Shown piece after piece: positions 34,482 through 44,565 of a stretch of 64,000 nt of DNA. A program made the position numbers and the translations under genes. Numbering within the stretch: the first letter of the stretch is position 1; every line of letters starts with the position of its first letter. Source of the DNA: Parietaria judaica. Lineage: Eukaryota; Streptophyta; Magnoliopsida; Rosales; Urticaceae. The notes beneath the pieces were generated by a model. The model saw nothing but the letters and a program-made list of their open reading frames with translations, was not told where the DNA came from and made no database searches. Location: positions 18,008,001 through 18,072,000 of the forward strand of contig OX940869.1 in the NCBI GenBank assembly GCA_954871525.1, written 5' to 3'.

Positions 34482-34841
34482 TGATATGTCCCCGAAAGAT
34501 CAATAACTCGAAATGGGAATTTGGGAAAAATACCGGCCAAACACTCACAAACCCAATCTCTTGAGAGATTAGATTTTTGAATGATTTTTGGCTATCTTTT
34601 TCATTCATCAAAGCTCTCTTAAATAGAGAGGGGATTACAACCTAATGGGCCGGACCGGGCCCGACAAAATAAACCCTTTAACATAATTAAATAACCCTAA
34701 TAACCTATTTAAATTATTCAACGACAAAACTAGAAACGGCGCTAATTTAAATATCCTAAGACCGAATTAAATACGACGACATATAAATAAACAACTCTAA
34801 TTTATTAACGACACGAAGCTTAATCTCTTGGGGCCGTATCA
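34482..34841 (-). repeat. 5' LTR of the small element
   Basis: 360 bp. It contains the promoter-side TATA-like CTATTTAAG on the minus strand near 34625. Confidence 0.92.
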
Positions 34842-36324
34842 ATAGGCTTGAACTAATCAAGAATATCACTTGAGCAAGTGTGAAACAATTTTAATTAGTT
34901 TATTTTATTGGGTTTCATGGCGTGGCATGAATATATTTATTGTTACATAACGCTGAATGTTATAACACGTTTTAGAGTTGACATGCTTAACGATTTTAAA
35001 AATCCAATTAAAAAGAATCGGCCATGATTCTCTTAAAAATTGTTAAGTTATTTTAGGAAGTATAAAGAAAATAATTATGTGCTCATGAGTACTGTTGAAT
35101 ACAAGTTTAGTTTATGTTTAGAGTTACTAATATAATTTTGGTGTGAGTAGCAAGGTTTAACATCTATCGTATGTTAGCTTCACATGTTATTAACTTTACA
35201 ATATGGTAATCGGATTATCGAAGGGTTAAGGACGAATAATACTAAAATTATAACTTCATATATCAGAGCTTACGCACACCGAGTCTTGAGTGAGGTAGAC
35301 GCTTTCCACACCGTCAAAGTAACCAAGACTTCGAAGTAAGTAAAGACTTCTTTTACTTGCATTACAAGAACGAAATTGAATGGTGATTTACATGTATATG
35401 TATGCATAAAATTGCACGTTCTTATGATGTTTCCTATAAAAGGTATATATGTTAAAAGATTAAGTGACAGTGTATCTCAGTTGCTAAGTTTGGGTAGGCG
35501 GCGTGCCTGTTGCGATGTCTCGTTAAAAGAGACTATGATATGTTAATGGCGCGGTGTGGGAAGCCCGAGTGATTACCGGGAATGTAATTGTGAATTTTCC
35601 CCACACGTCTGCGTGTAATGTTACGACCAGACACATGTTAAAAGAATTGAAACGTTACGACCGACCGGTCGAAGTTAAAAGAAATGACCAGAGGGTCACA
35701 TGTTTAAAGAAATGACCGGAGGATCACATGTTAAAAGAATTATGGGGAATTGTGCAACAGGAGCTTCCAGAACAACGTCTACAAGCCTTAGCATTTGAGA
35801 TACACACTGTGAAAGATAATTGGATAATGCATATTAAATGTGCAATATGATTATGATATGAATGAAGTTATATGATATATTAATTGTCTTTACTTACTGA
35901 GCTTTTGCTCATTAGAATTCTTGTAATGCAGACATTGCAGGTAATTCAAATGATGTTTAATGTTGTTGTTTGAAGACTCCGAGCTAGAGATCTGACGCAT
36001 ATGAGATATTAACGACCGTGGGATATCTCGTTTTGTACTTGGGGTATTTTTTAGCGTCTTTACGCTAGGTAGAAGGAAAAAAAACATAAGAAAGGAGAGA
36101 GTAGTTTATGCCTCCTCGTTTTGGATAAATAGTGACAGTTGTTAGACATGGGAGTCTAACTTAGTTACATGTAAAATAATAATATATCATTTTGATATGT
36201 AGATATATAAAATAGGTATATATATCTATATATATAAAAGAAAGAAAAAATGAAGCATTTTTCATTGGCTCACTTATATGATTTTAAAGGAAAGCTAGCT
36301 TTATAGGCTGTACGGGGCGTTACA

Positions 36325-37439
36325 TCAATCAAGACACTCAACCAAAAATCCCATCACCTTCAATTCAACCAATCGACATTCCTCTGACGGCCACTCCGTT
36401 TTCGGTCGTCGACATTTTAAGTACAAAGTCCAAAATTTCTTCGACTTCCATTCCACTTCCGGCTGTCGAAAATATCACGGACTCGCTTCCTAGCCCATCT
36501 CGATCTCCTGAACATGTAGAGGGATCTACGCATCGTCAAATCGGTCAAGATTCGCACTGACACCCTCTAACTCGACTAATCCATCAGGTATGGAAACACT
36601 TGAACACTTGGTCGATGATTCAGATCTCCCTATTTCTATCCAGAAAGGCATTCGTAAGAAACGTGTTCGTGGGAACACTGAATATCCCATTGAAGGATAT
36701 CTTGCCTACAACAAGTTGCATCTGTCATATAGAGCTTTCATCACTAACCTTGACAACACAGAGGTTCCTAAATCTATTCATGAAGTTCTTAAGATTCCCG
36801 CTTGGAATCATGCAGTAGAAGAAGAAATCCGAGCATTGGATAGCAACAGAACATGGAGTCTTACTGAATTACAACGCGGAAAATGCCCCGTCGGGTGTAA
36901 ATGAGTCTTCACGGTCAAGTACAAGTCCTATGGGATTATGGAGCGATTCAAAGTTAGACTTTTCGCAAAGGGCTTCACTCAATATCAAGGAATCGAGTTT
37001 CAAGAGACTTTTCTCCATTGGCTAAACTAAATACAGTACGAGTACTTCTTTTTCTTACTGTAAATCTGGACTGACCACTATTCCAACTTGATGTAAAAAA
37101 TCTTTACCAACGCAAGTTGGGCTGGAGAAGCCACTGATCGAAGATAAACCTCGAGCTATTGTTCATATTTTTGGGGCAATCTTGTCACTTGGAGAAGCAA
37201 GAAGCAATCTGTGGTCTCTAGGAGTAGTGCCGACTCAGAGTATTGTGCTCTTGCATTAGGAATATGCGAGGGAATGTAAATCCAGAGGCTCTTGAAAGAT
37301 CTAAGGATCGATGAATTAGGGTTGTAAAGATGTTTAGTGATAGTCCGCAATCACCATTGTCAAGAATCCAGTTCACCATGACCGAACGAAGCACATTTAA
37401 ATTTATAGACACTTTATTTCAGAGAAGATCAATGGTGGC
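36325..37439 (+). pseudogene. Host copia reverse transcriptase remnant with internal deletion
   Basis: A proline/serine-rich linker is followed in the frame 36590-36904 by IPAWNHAVEEEIRALDSNRTW and KCPVGCK, the start of copia reverse transcriptase. KGFTQYQGIEFQETF lies near 36968 in the next frame. From about 37110 the sequence jumps to the RNase H end, so the YVDD region is missing. RNase H pieces run to 37439 and are split by the solo LTR; they resume at 39267. Confidence 0.85.
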
Positions 37440-37596
37440 TGTTATATGCATATTTCGTAACTTATAAAAATTGGGCCTATTTTGGCAAAAGTCAAAGCCC
37501 ATTAACAAAGGTCAAAGCCCACCAAGGAAAGTCAAAGACCCGAGGCCGACGAACCAAGACATTGGCGAGGCCCGGAGTCAAAGAGACGAAGAAGAT

Positions 37597-37915
37597 AAGG
37601 CCGACGAGGCGATAAGGCGACGAGGCGACGAGGCGACGAGTCAACAAGCCGACGAGGCGACGAGGCAACAAGCCGACGAAGCAATGAGGCGACTAACCGA
37701 CCACGCGACGAGGTGACAAGCCGACAAGGCGACGAGGCAACAAGCCGACAAGGCGACAAGGCAACGAGGCGACGAGGTGACAAGCCGACAAGGCGACGAG
37801 GCGACAAGCCGATGAGGCGACGAGGCGACAAGCCGACGAGCCGACGAGGAGACAAGCCGACGAGGCGACAAGCCGACGAGGCGACTAGGCGACAAGCCGA
37901 AGAGCCGACAAGCAC
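37597..37915 (+). repeat. 9-bp minisatellite in the solo LTR
   Basis: About 35 copies of GCGACGAG/GCGACAAGCC-like units with a 9-base period. The period is a multiple of three, so frames on both strands stay open and encode three-residue repeats; these are not genes. Confidence 0.9.
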
Positions 37916-38171
37916 CCTCTTCATAACTTGACGAGGGAATAACTTGTAATTATTCCACACGACAAGGAGATCCGAGACCACGAAGATCTCCGGGAAATCC
38001 TCCGGATTCCCCCGAACTCAACATACGGACTCGCGGATAACCGGAAGACATAAAAGACGAATCGAGAAGCATCGATGACCGTTTTTGCAGGATTAGGGGC
38101 CTCGACAACCCCTGTAGCAGGGGAGAAATTCGCAGGCCCCTAGAGGTGCAATTTCAGGGAATTTGTTTTCC

Positions 38172-38180
38172 TATAAATAG
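38172..38180 (+). promoter_or_regulatory. TATA box of family-A LTR
   Basis: TATAAATAG, followed about 30 bases on by a pyrimidine-rich probable start region (TTTCAACACTCACTCAC). Confidence 0.75.
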
Positions 38181-39266
38181 GAGTCTTCCCCCCTCATTTC
38201 AACACTCACTCACAGCTTTCTCCAGAGCTTCTCTCTCTACCTTTCTCTTTCTAGAAAGTCGCCCCTCTCTCCCCCCCAGCAAGAATTGCGAGCTTGCTGG
38301 CTGAGGCCCGACTAAGAGGAGATCTAGAATAGAGTCTCAGTCTCGACAAGGGAAGTTGTTCGACAAGTCTACGAAGGAGTCCCTCGCCGGGTGATCAAGG
38401 CCCTCGCCGTGATACGAACTTCGCCACCACAAGGGATGTTCGACGGGGAGCTTGCCAACACCCGCGAGATCGACAGGAAGCATCCCTTAACAGGTTAGGC
38501 GCCCTCGCCAACCTCGACAAGGTCGACAGGGAGCACCCCTCGTCAGGTCAAGGCTCTCACTGTGATACGAACTTCGCCACCACGAGGGAAGTTCGACAGT
38601 GAGCCCGCCAACACCAACGAGGTTGACAAAGAACACTTCAGGCCGGTAATACCCAGCCAACTGGCCAAGGGTCACCCCCGAGCCGCCAACATCGGCACTT
38701 CCGACGAGTCAAACCACATCGTCCTTCACCCGCCGTTTATCACTAACCTCGAACTATGTGGGACCTGATTCTCTTAAACTGAGATACGTAGACAACCTCG
38801 CCCAACCATAAGCGACGGGGCACGGGCCCAATCTACCCTTTTTTGCAGGTCTTCCTTTGCCGTAGGAGCTCGCCAAGGAAGGAGAATCATGAAGAATCAT
38901 CAAGACCAGCTCGGAGCTTAATCAAGACCGGAGTTCGCCTAGACGAGGATACCGCCAAGAGAAGGACTCTGCTCAGACGAGGAGCTTCGCCAAGACAAGG
39001 TCCTTGCCCAGACTTCTCATCCACGAGGGAAGTCCGACGAGGAGCTTCGCCGTGATACGGACTTTGCCACCATGAGGGAAATTCGCCAAGGATCGCCAAG
39101 GGCAGCCCGAAGACTCATCCAAGATGACGGATTCACCTCCAGCTTTGACGATTAATAGTCAACCCGCGTTGACTCAGCATTCAATCAGCCTTGTGTTCAT
39201 CGGGTCACTCTCGGGACCCGAACCTTTGATCCGATTCTAAGTTAAAGCCATTTTTACACATTAACA

Positions 39267-39407
39267 GTGGCATTATCGACTTGAGCTATGGCCTATCGAA
39301 GCTCCAGATTGCGAATATCCTCACCAAAGCATTACCACGAAGTTCCTTCGATGAATTTAGTTCCAAGCTTGGATTTTATAACATATACTACCAAGCTTGA
39401 CGGGAAG
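39267..39407 (+). pseudogene. Host copia RNase H end
   Basis: After the solo LTR, the frame resumes with SKLQIANILTKALPRSSFDEF and FYNIYYQA, then stop, matching the conserved copia C-terminus. The purine tract GACGGGAAG lies just before the 3' LTR. Confidence 0.88.
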
Positions 39408-39538
39408 TGTAGAATAATATTGTATAGTTTAGTGGTTTGTTTTTTTCGGTACTTTTACCGTTAATTACTTTCTTTTCTTGTATGATGTAAATACCAAATT
39501 CATGAATGGAAATGATAACTTTCTTACATTAGCTTTCA
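39408..39538 (+). repeat. Host copia 3' LTR
   Basis: 131 bp, TGTAGAAT to CTTTCA, followed by the target-site duplication GATTA. Confidence 0.93.
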
Positions 39539-39589
39539 GATTATTACATTTTACAATTTAAGATATAAAATTATATAGTAACTTTTGTC

Positions 39590-39778
39590 ATATGCGGTAA
39601 ATTCGGTTTTTGGTTTGGTTTATTTTATAATAACCGAATACCGCAACCGAATGGTATATCGGTTTTCGGTTTCTATTCGTTACATTCGGTTTTAACCGTT
39701 TAAGTTCGGTATTAGGTACCAGTATATCCGGTTTTCGGTTTAATATTCGGTTTAGGGTTTATTTTGTTCACCCCTAGT
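39590..39778 (-). mobile_element. hAT-like MITE remnant
   Basis: It is full of TTCGGTTT and AACCGAAT motifs and ends TTTGTTCACCCCTAG, the reverse complement of the common hAT terminus CTAGGGGTGAACAAA. The other end is not recognisable. Confidence 0.55.
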
Positions 39779-39839
39779 CAATAGTATATAACTAATTTTC
39801 CACATTATACCGAATGTAATTCATTTTTTCTTTCAATAC

Positions 39840-40240
39840 GTGTCTTTGGTTTCATTCGATGAATTGGTTTTGGCTAATATTTATTTCACCAAGGCTTGAA
39901 CTTTTGCATCTTGAACGCGCTTTGCGCCCATGTGCATTGTTTGTAAAGCCGTCCATGTCTCATTTGCGGAATCCTTGTTAGAGATCATGAGAAGGACATA
40001 TTCTAGAAGTTCTTGATAGATGGTGGCGAGAGCCATCCAATCTTTGCGTTCTTCCTTGCAGATTCATCCGCATCTTCAACGTCCACACCGAGTAATTGCT
40101 CTTAATCAGCATTAGATAATGGAGCGTGACGCTTTCTTCTTTACCGATCTTTGTGGTCGTCGATTCTCCTCCGTGCATTTGCTCGGTGATGCATGTTCTT
40201 CGGCTCTAGCTTTGATAGCGACAGTTAATTCCAATCTCTG
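39840..40240 (-). pseudogene. Copia gag N-terminal scrap
   Basis: Minus-strand sequence with YLMLIKSNYSVWTLKMRMNLQ, the gag N-terminal signature of copia elements, and a primer-site-like ATCAAAGCTAGAGC close upstream. The downstream protein is not followed. The sequence at 40240-40560 may be part of its LTR. Confidence 0.6.
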
Positions 40241-40929
40241 GATCTCTCAACGAATCACTCGAACAAATAACACCACACACACTTTATGAAGAAGAAGAAG
40301 AAGAATTCAACAAGAAAATAGAAGGAAGAATAATGACAGAATATGCTCTATGTATTGATAGTTGGAGGAATTACAAAATGAAGGAATTAGAAATATGCTT
40401 ACAATCTATGTAGCTATTTGAAGAAAAGATATAAAACTAACCCTAGCAATTAACTCCTTAAATTGCTCAACAGGTTCCCTAAACAGATAAGAAGACTAAA
40501 TCAAATCCCTTGACTTGCTCCTCAAATCTGGCGCTTCCCGTGCGTGGTTGTTGCCGATTTTTGCAAGTACCCGAACTGGCTTGTTCATGTACCCCTAGCT
40601 AGTCTGGTAGGGATTACACAACCTGAGTTGGTGGTGTACTAGAGCTGGGCTTTGAGGTACCCGAGCTGGATTAAGTGCATTGAACTAAGTCATGCTTAAA
40701 CTCACAAATTCATGGTTCAAAAATTTTCACGGAAGTGAAATGTAAAGACAAAATCAGATAATTAGAACTTCGTCCAGGTAAAAATAAAAAACTTACAAGT
40801 TCATTTTTTTTAAGTATTGAGACTTTTACCAGGATTAACCTCTAAGTAAATCCTTCAAAAGCCTTATACGTGTGACATTTGGCATGGGTAACAACAGACA
40901 ATCATTTTGACGGAAGTACTATTAGATAT
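40241..40929. other. Intergenic DNA
   Basis: AT-rich. A GAAGAAGAAGAAGAA tract lies near 40290. The segment near 40790-40850 resembles 42307-42370 on the other side of the solo LTR. No gene seen. Confidence 0.5.
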
Positions 40930-42260
40930 TGTTTCGGGTATTTTACGCAATTGATTTAATATTAATTAACAAAAGAAAATTTTTTTAAATTAATTTTTCT
41001 TTTATTAATTAATTAATTATAATAATTTTGCCCCAAATTATTCACGGGAAGCCCGTTTTTGAAAAAATAAAGGGTCCAGATGATCCCAAAAATATCGAAA
41101 CACCCAAAATTGATATAAAATTTGTAAAAAACGCCATCGGGAAACACCCGGGGCCTCCGGGGCACGATAGGAAACACCCGAGCGGGCCCCACAGGCCCCA
41201 AGGGTCACCCGAGTGGGCCCCACAGCCCCCTAAGGCCACCTGACACGCGCCAGGCGACCCAGCAGACCCACCAAGGGTCACCTTGACCCTTCCACGTGGC
41301 GGCCCGCCATTGGCCGCGAGGAAGCCCTGCAGTCAACAGGGAGCCGACGCGTGGACGCTGACGCAGGGCATGAAGCGAATGCTGACGTCAGCTGGCTGCC
41401 ACGCGCGTGGCTTCGCGTCACCGCCACTGTTCCCGCGCGTGAGAGCGCGTCTGACGTCGGATTGAGGCGCTGATTACGGCGTTGGATCGGCCACGTCCGG
41501 GGGACCCAAAAAAACATATAATATTACCCCGGGGGCTTTCCGGAGTAATATTTATTCATGTTTTAACCCCCGGACCCTCCTATAAATAGGAGCTCGGTTT
41601 TCACTTAACGATAACTCGATTCTCACCCCGAGAACTCGCCCCCTAAACTCTCTCTACTCCCTCTAAAACTCGCCTCCCCTCAAATATCACTCTAATGTTG
41701 AGCGTCGGAGGTGAATCAGCCCCCCCCCCCCCCCCGATTCTCTCTGATCTCGGGTGTTGTTTTGTCCAGGTTCTGAGAGAGAGAAAACACATTTGAGCGG
41801 AAGCTCTGGAGAAGATTCTGGCACGATCTAAGACCCTTCTTGCCAAGGATCTAGATCCGTGAGGTGCTCGTTCTATCCACTGGTCTTGTATCTTCGGCAG
41901 ATATACTGACTACGCGGATAGGCCGAGGACCCGGATCTATCCCCGTGACGCCGGTTGAGGGTCTGGTCCACCAGGGTTCACTGGAAAGTCGATACTGTGA
42001 TCCCCCCTACACGGTGGTCAGGAATCCGTTTCTGGTGTCCCAAACCTGTAATCCGGGCCAAGGCAAGTCCTGGCCCTATTAGCGACAGGTAGTGGAGTTT
42101 ACCATGGATCTCTGGTCATCGAGTCAGAGGAGGGTCCGTTTGACTCGAAAGTCCAGGAGCCCAAGCCCGAAAGTCATAAAAGTCAACAAGACGACATTGG
42201 GCCCGGCCCAACACGAGCTATTGGGCCGCTGAATGTTTGAAGCATTTTTCTTTATCAACA
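40930..42260 (+). repeat. Family-B solo LTR
   Basis: 1,331 bp, TGTTTCGGG to TATCAACA, with probable target sites GATAT at 40925-40929 and AATAT at 42261-42265 (4 of 5). It contains a TATA box TATAAATAGG at 41581-41590 and a C run near 41720. It is the same family as the 5' LTR of the Tat element at 59878-60823. Confidence 0.85.
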
Positions 42261-42491
42261 AATATAAACCAAATAATTTTAACATTGTCCACATAAAAAA
42301 AAATAGTTCAAACTTACAAATCAATTTTTTTTTAATATTGAGTTTTTTATCAGAATTAATCCATAAATATATTCGTTTCTCTTGCGCCAAATATAAGAGA
42401 ACGACAGATGAAAAGTGTGGAGCATAGTGGTATAATAGCACGCCTCTGGTCATCATCAGCGTCTTGATACGGCTCTGCTTGTTGTTATGCA

Positions 42492-42637
42492 TATTAGCAT
42501 TTAAAGTCGCTATGTATTATTTCCTTATTTGCTATTTAGTCCTTCTCTTCATTATAACCTAAACATTATTGTATTATTGGTTTTCATTCTATTCTATCGA
42601 CAATTTCTTCCTCTCTTCTCTCTCTCTGATTCTAACA
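42492..42637 (+). repeat. 5' LTR of copia element 2
   Basis: 146 bp, closely matching 46296-46440, followed directly by the primer-binding site. Confidence 0.93.
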
Positions 42638-42683
42638 TGGTATCAGAGCCAAATTATGAATCCTGAAGGAAGGTTGAATCAGG

Positions 42684-42765
42684 GTACTGTTCATCGTGGC
42701 AGTGTTCATCGCGACACTGTTCATCGCGGCACTGTTCATCGCGCACTGTTTATCGTTCTGTCGCG
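42684..42765 (+). repeat. 15-bp repeat in the leader of copia element 2
   Basis: Five near-copies of GGCACTGTTCATCGC. If translated with the upstream frame they give a TVHRG-type pentapeptide repeat. Confidence 0.8.
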
Positions 42766-42942
42766 ATTTCATCGTCGTTCATCGTTTGGGTTTCGGCTTC
42801 CACTTGTTCGCGTTTCTATGGTATGCAATCTGGTGCTTCAATTTCTGTGATTGCGATTTGGCCTAGGGTTTGTGGAATTTAGGGCTTTTGTTAGATTGGC
42901 CAATTTGTTGCTTGGATTTGGTTTGCTTGGTACTCGTTCATT

Positions 42943-44565
42943 ATGGCTAGTCGAAAGGATGATTCGCTTCAGTCGATTAGCGCACAGTTAGATGGAAAGA
43001 ACTACACATATTGGAGTTTTGCTGTGAGACATTTTCTAAGCAGGAATCGAATATGGAGCAATCTTTCTAGCAATCTTATGAAGCGCAAAAGGATCGTTGG
43101 AAGGCGCAGTGTTCCGAGTTGTAAGCCAAAGAATCAATTGCAATCGCGTGCCTTGTTCGTTGCTCCTCATGTTGGTTTGTCTTTGTCCAATAATTTTGGT
43201 TCGTCAAGCAGATGTTCACCTACCAGGATCTTAGACTCTGGGGCTACTCAATATATGTCTCCCAACTTGGCATCATTCGATTCTGTATCCCCTGATTCAT
43301 CTATATCTATTATGACCGCTGATGGTAGTCCTATGCCATCAGAAGGTATTGATTCTGTTGTTACTCCTCATTTGTCTCTTTCCGATGTTTACTATGTTCC
43401 GAATCTTACTCTTAATCTAGCATCGGTTGGTCAAGTGTGTGATTCTAGTGGCGTATTGGTTTGTTTCTCTTCTACTGGTTGTTGTGTTTACGACCCGCAG
43501 TCTAAGAAAGTGATTGGGACAGGCCGTCGACAAGGGAAATTCTATGTTTTGGGCGAACTTAAAGTGCCAGATGTTGCAGCTTCTGGTGTGGATCTTTCTA
43601 GCTTACGTTTAAGTCGTTCTTCTTCTAACTTTTATTTATGGCATTCTCGTTTGAGACATGTTTCCGCGTCTCGTTTGAAGTACTTAGCTTCTACAGGAGC
43701 TCTTGGGCAGTTGAACTTTCATGATATTTCGGACTGTTGTGGATGCAAACTAGCAAAGTTTTCAGCGCTACCTTTTTATAGAAGTGTTTCATCATCTATT
43801 GCCCCTTTCGATCTTGTGCATTCTGATGTGTGGGGACCTGCTCCTGTTTCCACAAAAGGGGGTTCACGATATTATGTCTTCTTTATTGATGATTTGACGC
43901 GTTACACTTGGGTTTATCTTATGAAACGCAGATCGGACTTTCTTGGCATCTTCAATGAATTCAGATCTCTCGTTAAAACTCAACATGGTGCCGTCATTAA
44001 GTGTTTTCGTTGCGACTTGGGGGGTGAATACACTTCTACAGATTTCTCTCAGTTACTTACTTCTGATGGGACTATTCGTCAAACTTCATGTACAGACACT
44101 CCTCAGCAAAATGGTGTTGCTGAAAGACCGCTCGTTCGTTCTTATTGTCTGCCGAGGTTCCTAGTATATTTTTTGGGGGGAAGTACCGCTGCTCATGTGA
44201 TCAATAGAATCCCAACCTCACATAATGCAGGTTTGTCTCCTTTTGAAAAATTATTGGGGAATAAGCCTGATTATTCATCGTTGCGCGTCTTTGGTTGTAC
44301 ATGCTTTGTTCTTCGACCTCACGTCGAGCGTACTAAATTGACCTCTAAATCAGCCTTGTGTGTCTTTCTGGGTTATGGTAGTGGTCAAAAGGGATATCGT
44401 TGTTTTGATCCAAATGCTCAGAAATTATATGTCTCTCGCCATGTATTTTTCTTAGAGCATATCCCATTCTTTTCTGTCCCTGCTAGTTCGCATCATTTGA
44501 CACAATCGGATCTTGTTCGCATTGATCCTTTTGATATAGACAGTGACGATGCTCCAGTTACATAG
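42943..44565 (+). pseudogene. Copia element 2 truncated gag, protease and integrase
   Basis: A 540-codon frame. It starts with the gag N-terminus (LDGKNYTYWSFAVRHFL), which stops being Gag-like after about residue 40: the rest of Gag, including the zinc knuckle, is deleted. Protease follows with the active site ILDSGATQYMSP near residue 96. The pre-integrase motif LWHSRLRHVS is near residue 232. Integrase has VHSDVWGPA, FRCDLGGEYTS and DTPQQNGVAER. VFGCTCFV and KGYRCFDP mark its C-terminal part. A TAG at 44563-44565 ends the frame, although coding continues in phase. Confidence 0.88.

Larger units (their letters stand above)
32781..34841 (-). mobile_element. Small minus-strand non-autonomous LTR element
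   Basis: 2,061 bp with two 360-bp LTRs (32781-33140 and 34482-34841). Termini are TGAT...ATCA and the TSD ATAGG is perfect at 32776-32780 and 34842-34846. On the minus strand, a primer-binding site (TTGGTATCAGAGCTGCTCG) follows the right-hand LTR. A purine tract complementary to CTCCCCTTCTCC near 33144 precedes the left-hand LTR. So the element is transcribed leftward. It carries one long ORF and no polymerase or integrase. The LTRs differ at only a handful of positions by eye, so the insertion is young compared with its surroundings. It is larger than most TRIMs and smaller than most LARDs. Confidence 0.93.
25679..36324 (+). mobile_element. Tekay/Del-type chromovirus nested in the host copia
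   Basis: LTRs of about 2.59 kb lie at 25679-28269 and 31716-36324 (the latter contains a further insertion). A primer-binding site is near 28274. Internal remnants run protease, reverse transcriptase, RNase H, integrase with a C-terminal chromodomain. The TSD TCAAT at 25674-25678 and 36325-36329 is perfect. Most of gag is missing: only about 300 bases separate the primer-binding site from protease-like sequence. Many stops are present, and the first aspartate of the polymerase YxDD motif is mutated. Confidence 0.92.
31716..36324 (+). repeat. 3' LTR of the Tekay element, split by an insertion
   Basis: It matches 25679-28269 apart from the 2,061-bp insertion at 32781-34841 and its TSD. The 28-bp repeat near 35680-35740 has one unit fewer than in the 5' LTR. 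Confidence 0.92.
37440..39266 (+). repeat. Family-A solo LTR
   Basis: 1,827 bp, TGTTA to TAACA, flanked by a perfect GTGGC at 37435-37439 and 39267-39271. No internal region is present, so recombination between two LTRs removed the body. It contains a 9-bp minisatellite, a TATA box TATAAATAG at 38172-38180 and a downstream CT-rich leader. The same family covers 1-692. Confidence 0.93.
831..39538 (+). mobile_element. Host Ty1/copia element inflated by nested insertions
   Basis: A copia retrotransposon whose own sequence survives in pieces at 831-849, 17068-18636, 24575-25678, 36325-37439 and 39267-39538, about 4 kb in all. It has 131-bp LTRs, a primer-binding site at 17185, then protease, integrase, reverse transcriptase and RNase H remnants in copia order. 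It ends with a purine-rich tract and 3' LTR. The flanking 5-bp GATTA at 826-830 and 39539-39543 is a perfect target-site duplication and shows that both ends belong to one insertion. Much of the reverse transcriptase is deleted and the frame has several stops, so it cannot move by itself. Confidence 0.92.

Noticed and set aside
37532..37981. Arginine/serine-rich minus-strand frame of 149 codons in the solo LTR
   Set aside because: Generated by the 9-bp minisatellite, whose period keeps all frames open; it lies within an LTR.
41028..41517. Small frames on both strands near 41-41.5 kb
   Set aside because: Within the GC-rich family-B LTR; the same segment in the second LTR copy (59.9-60.4 kb) does not keep them.
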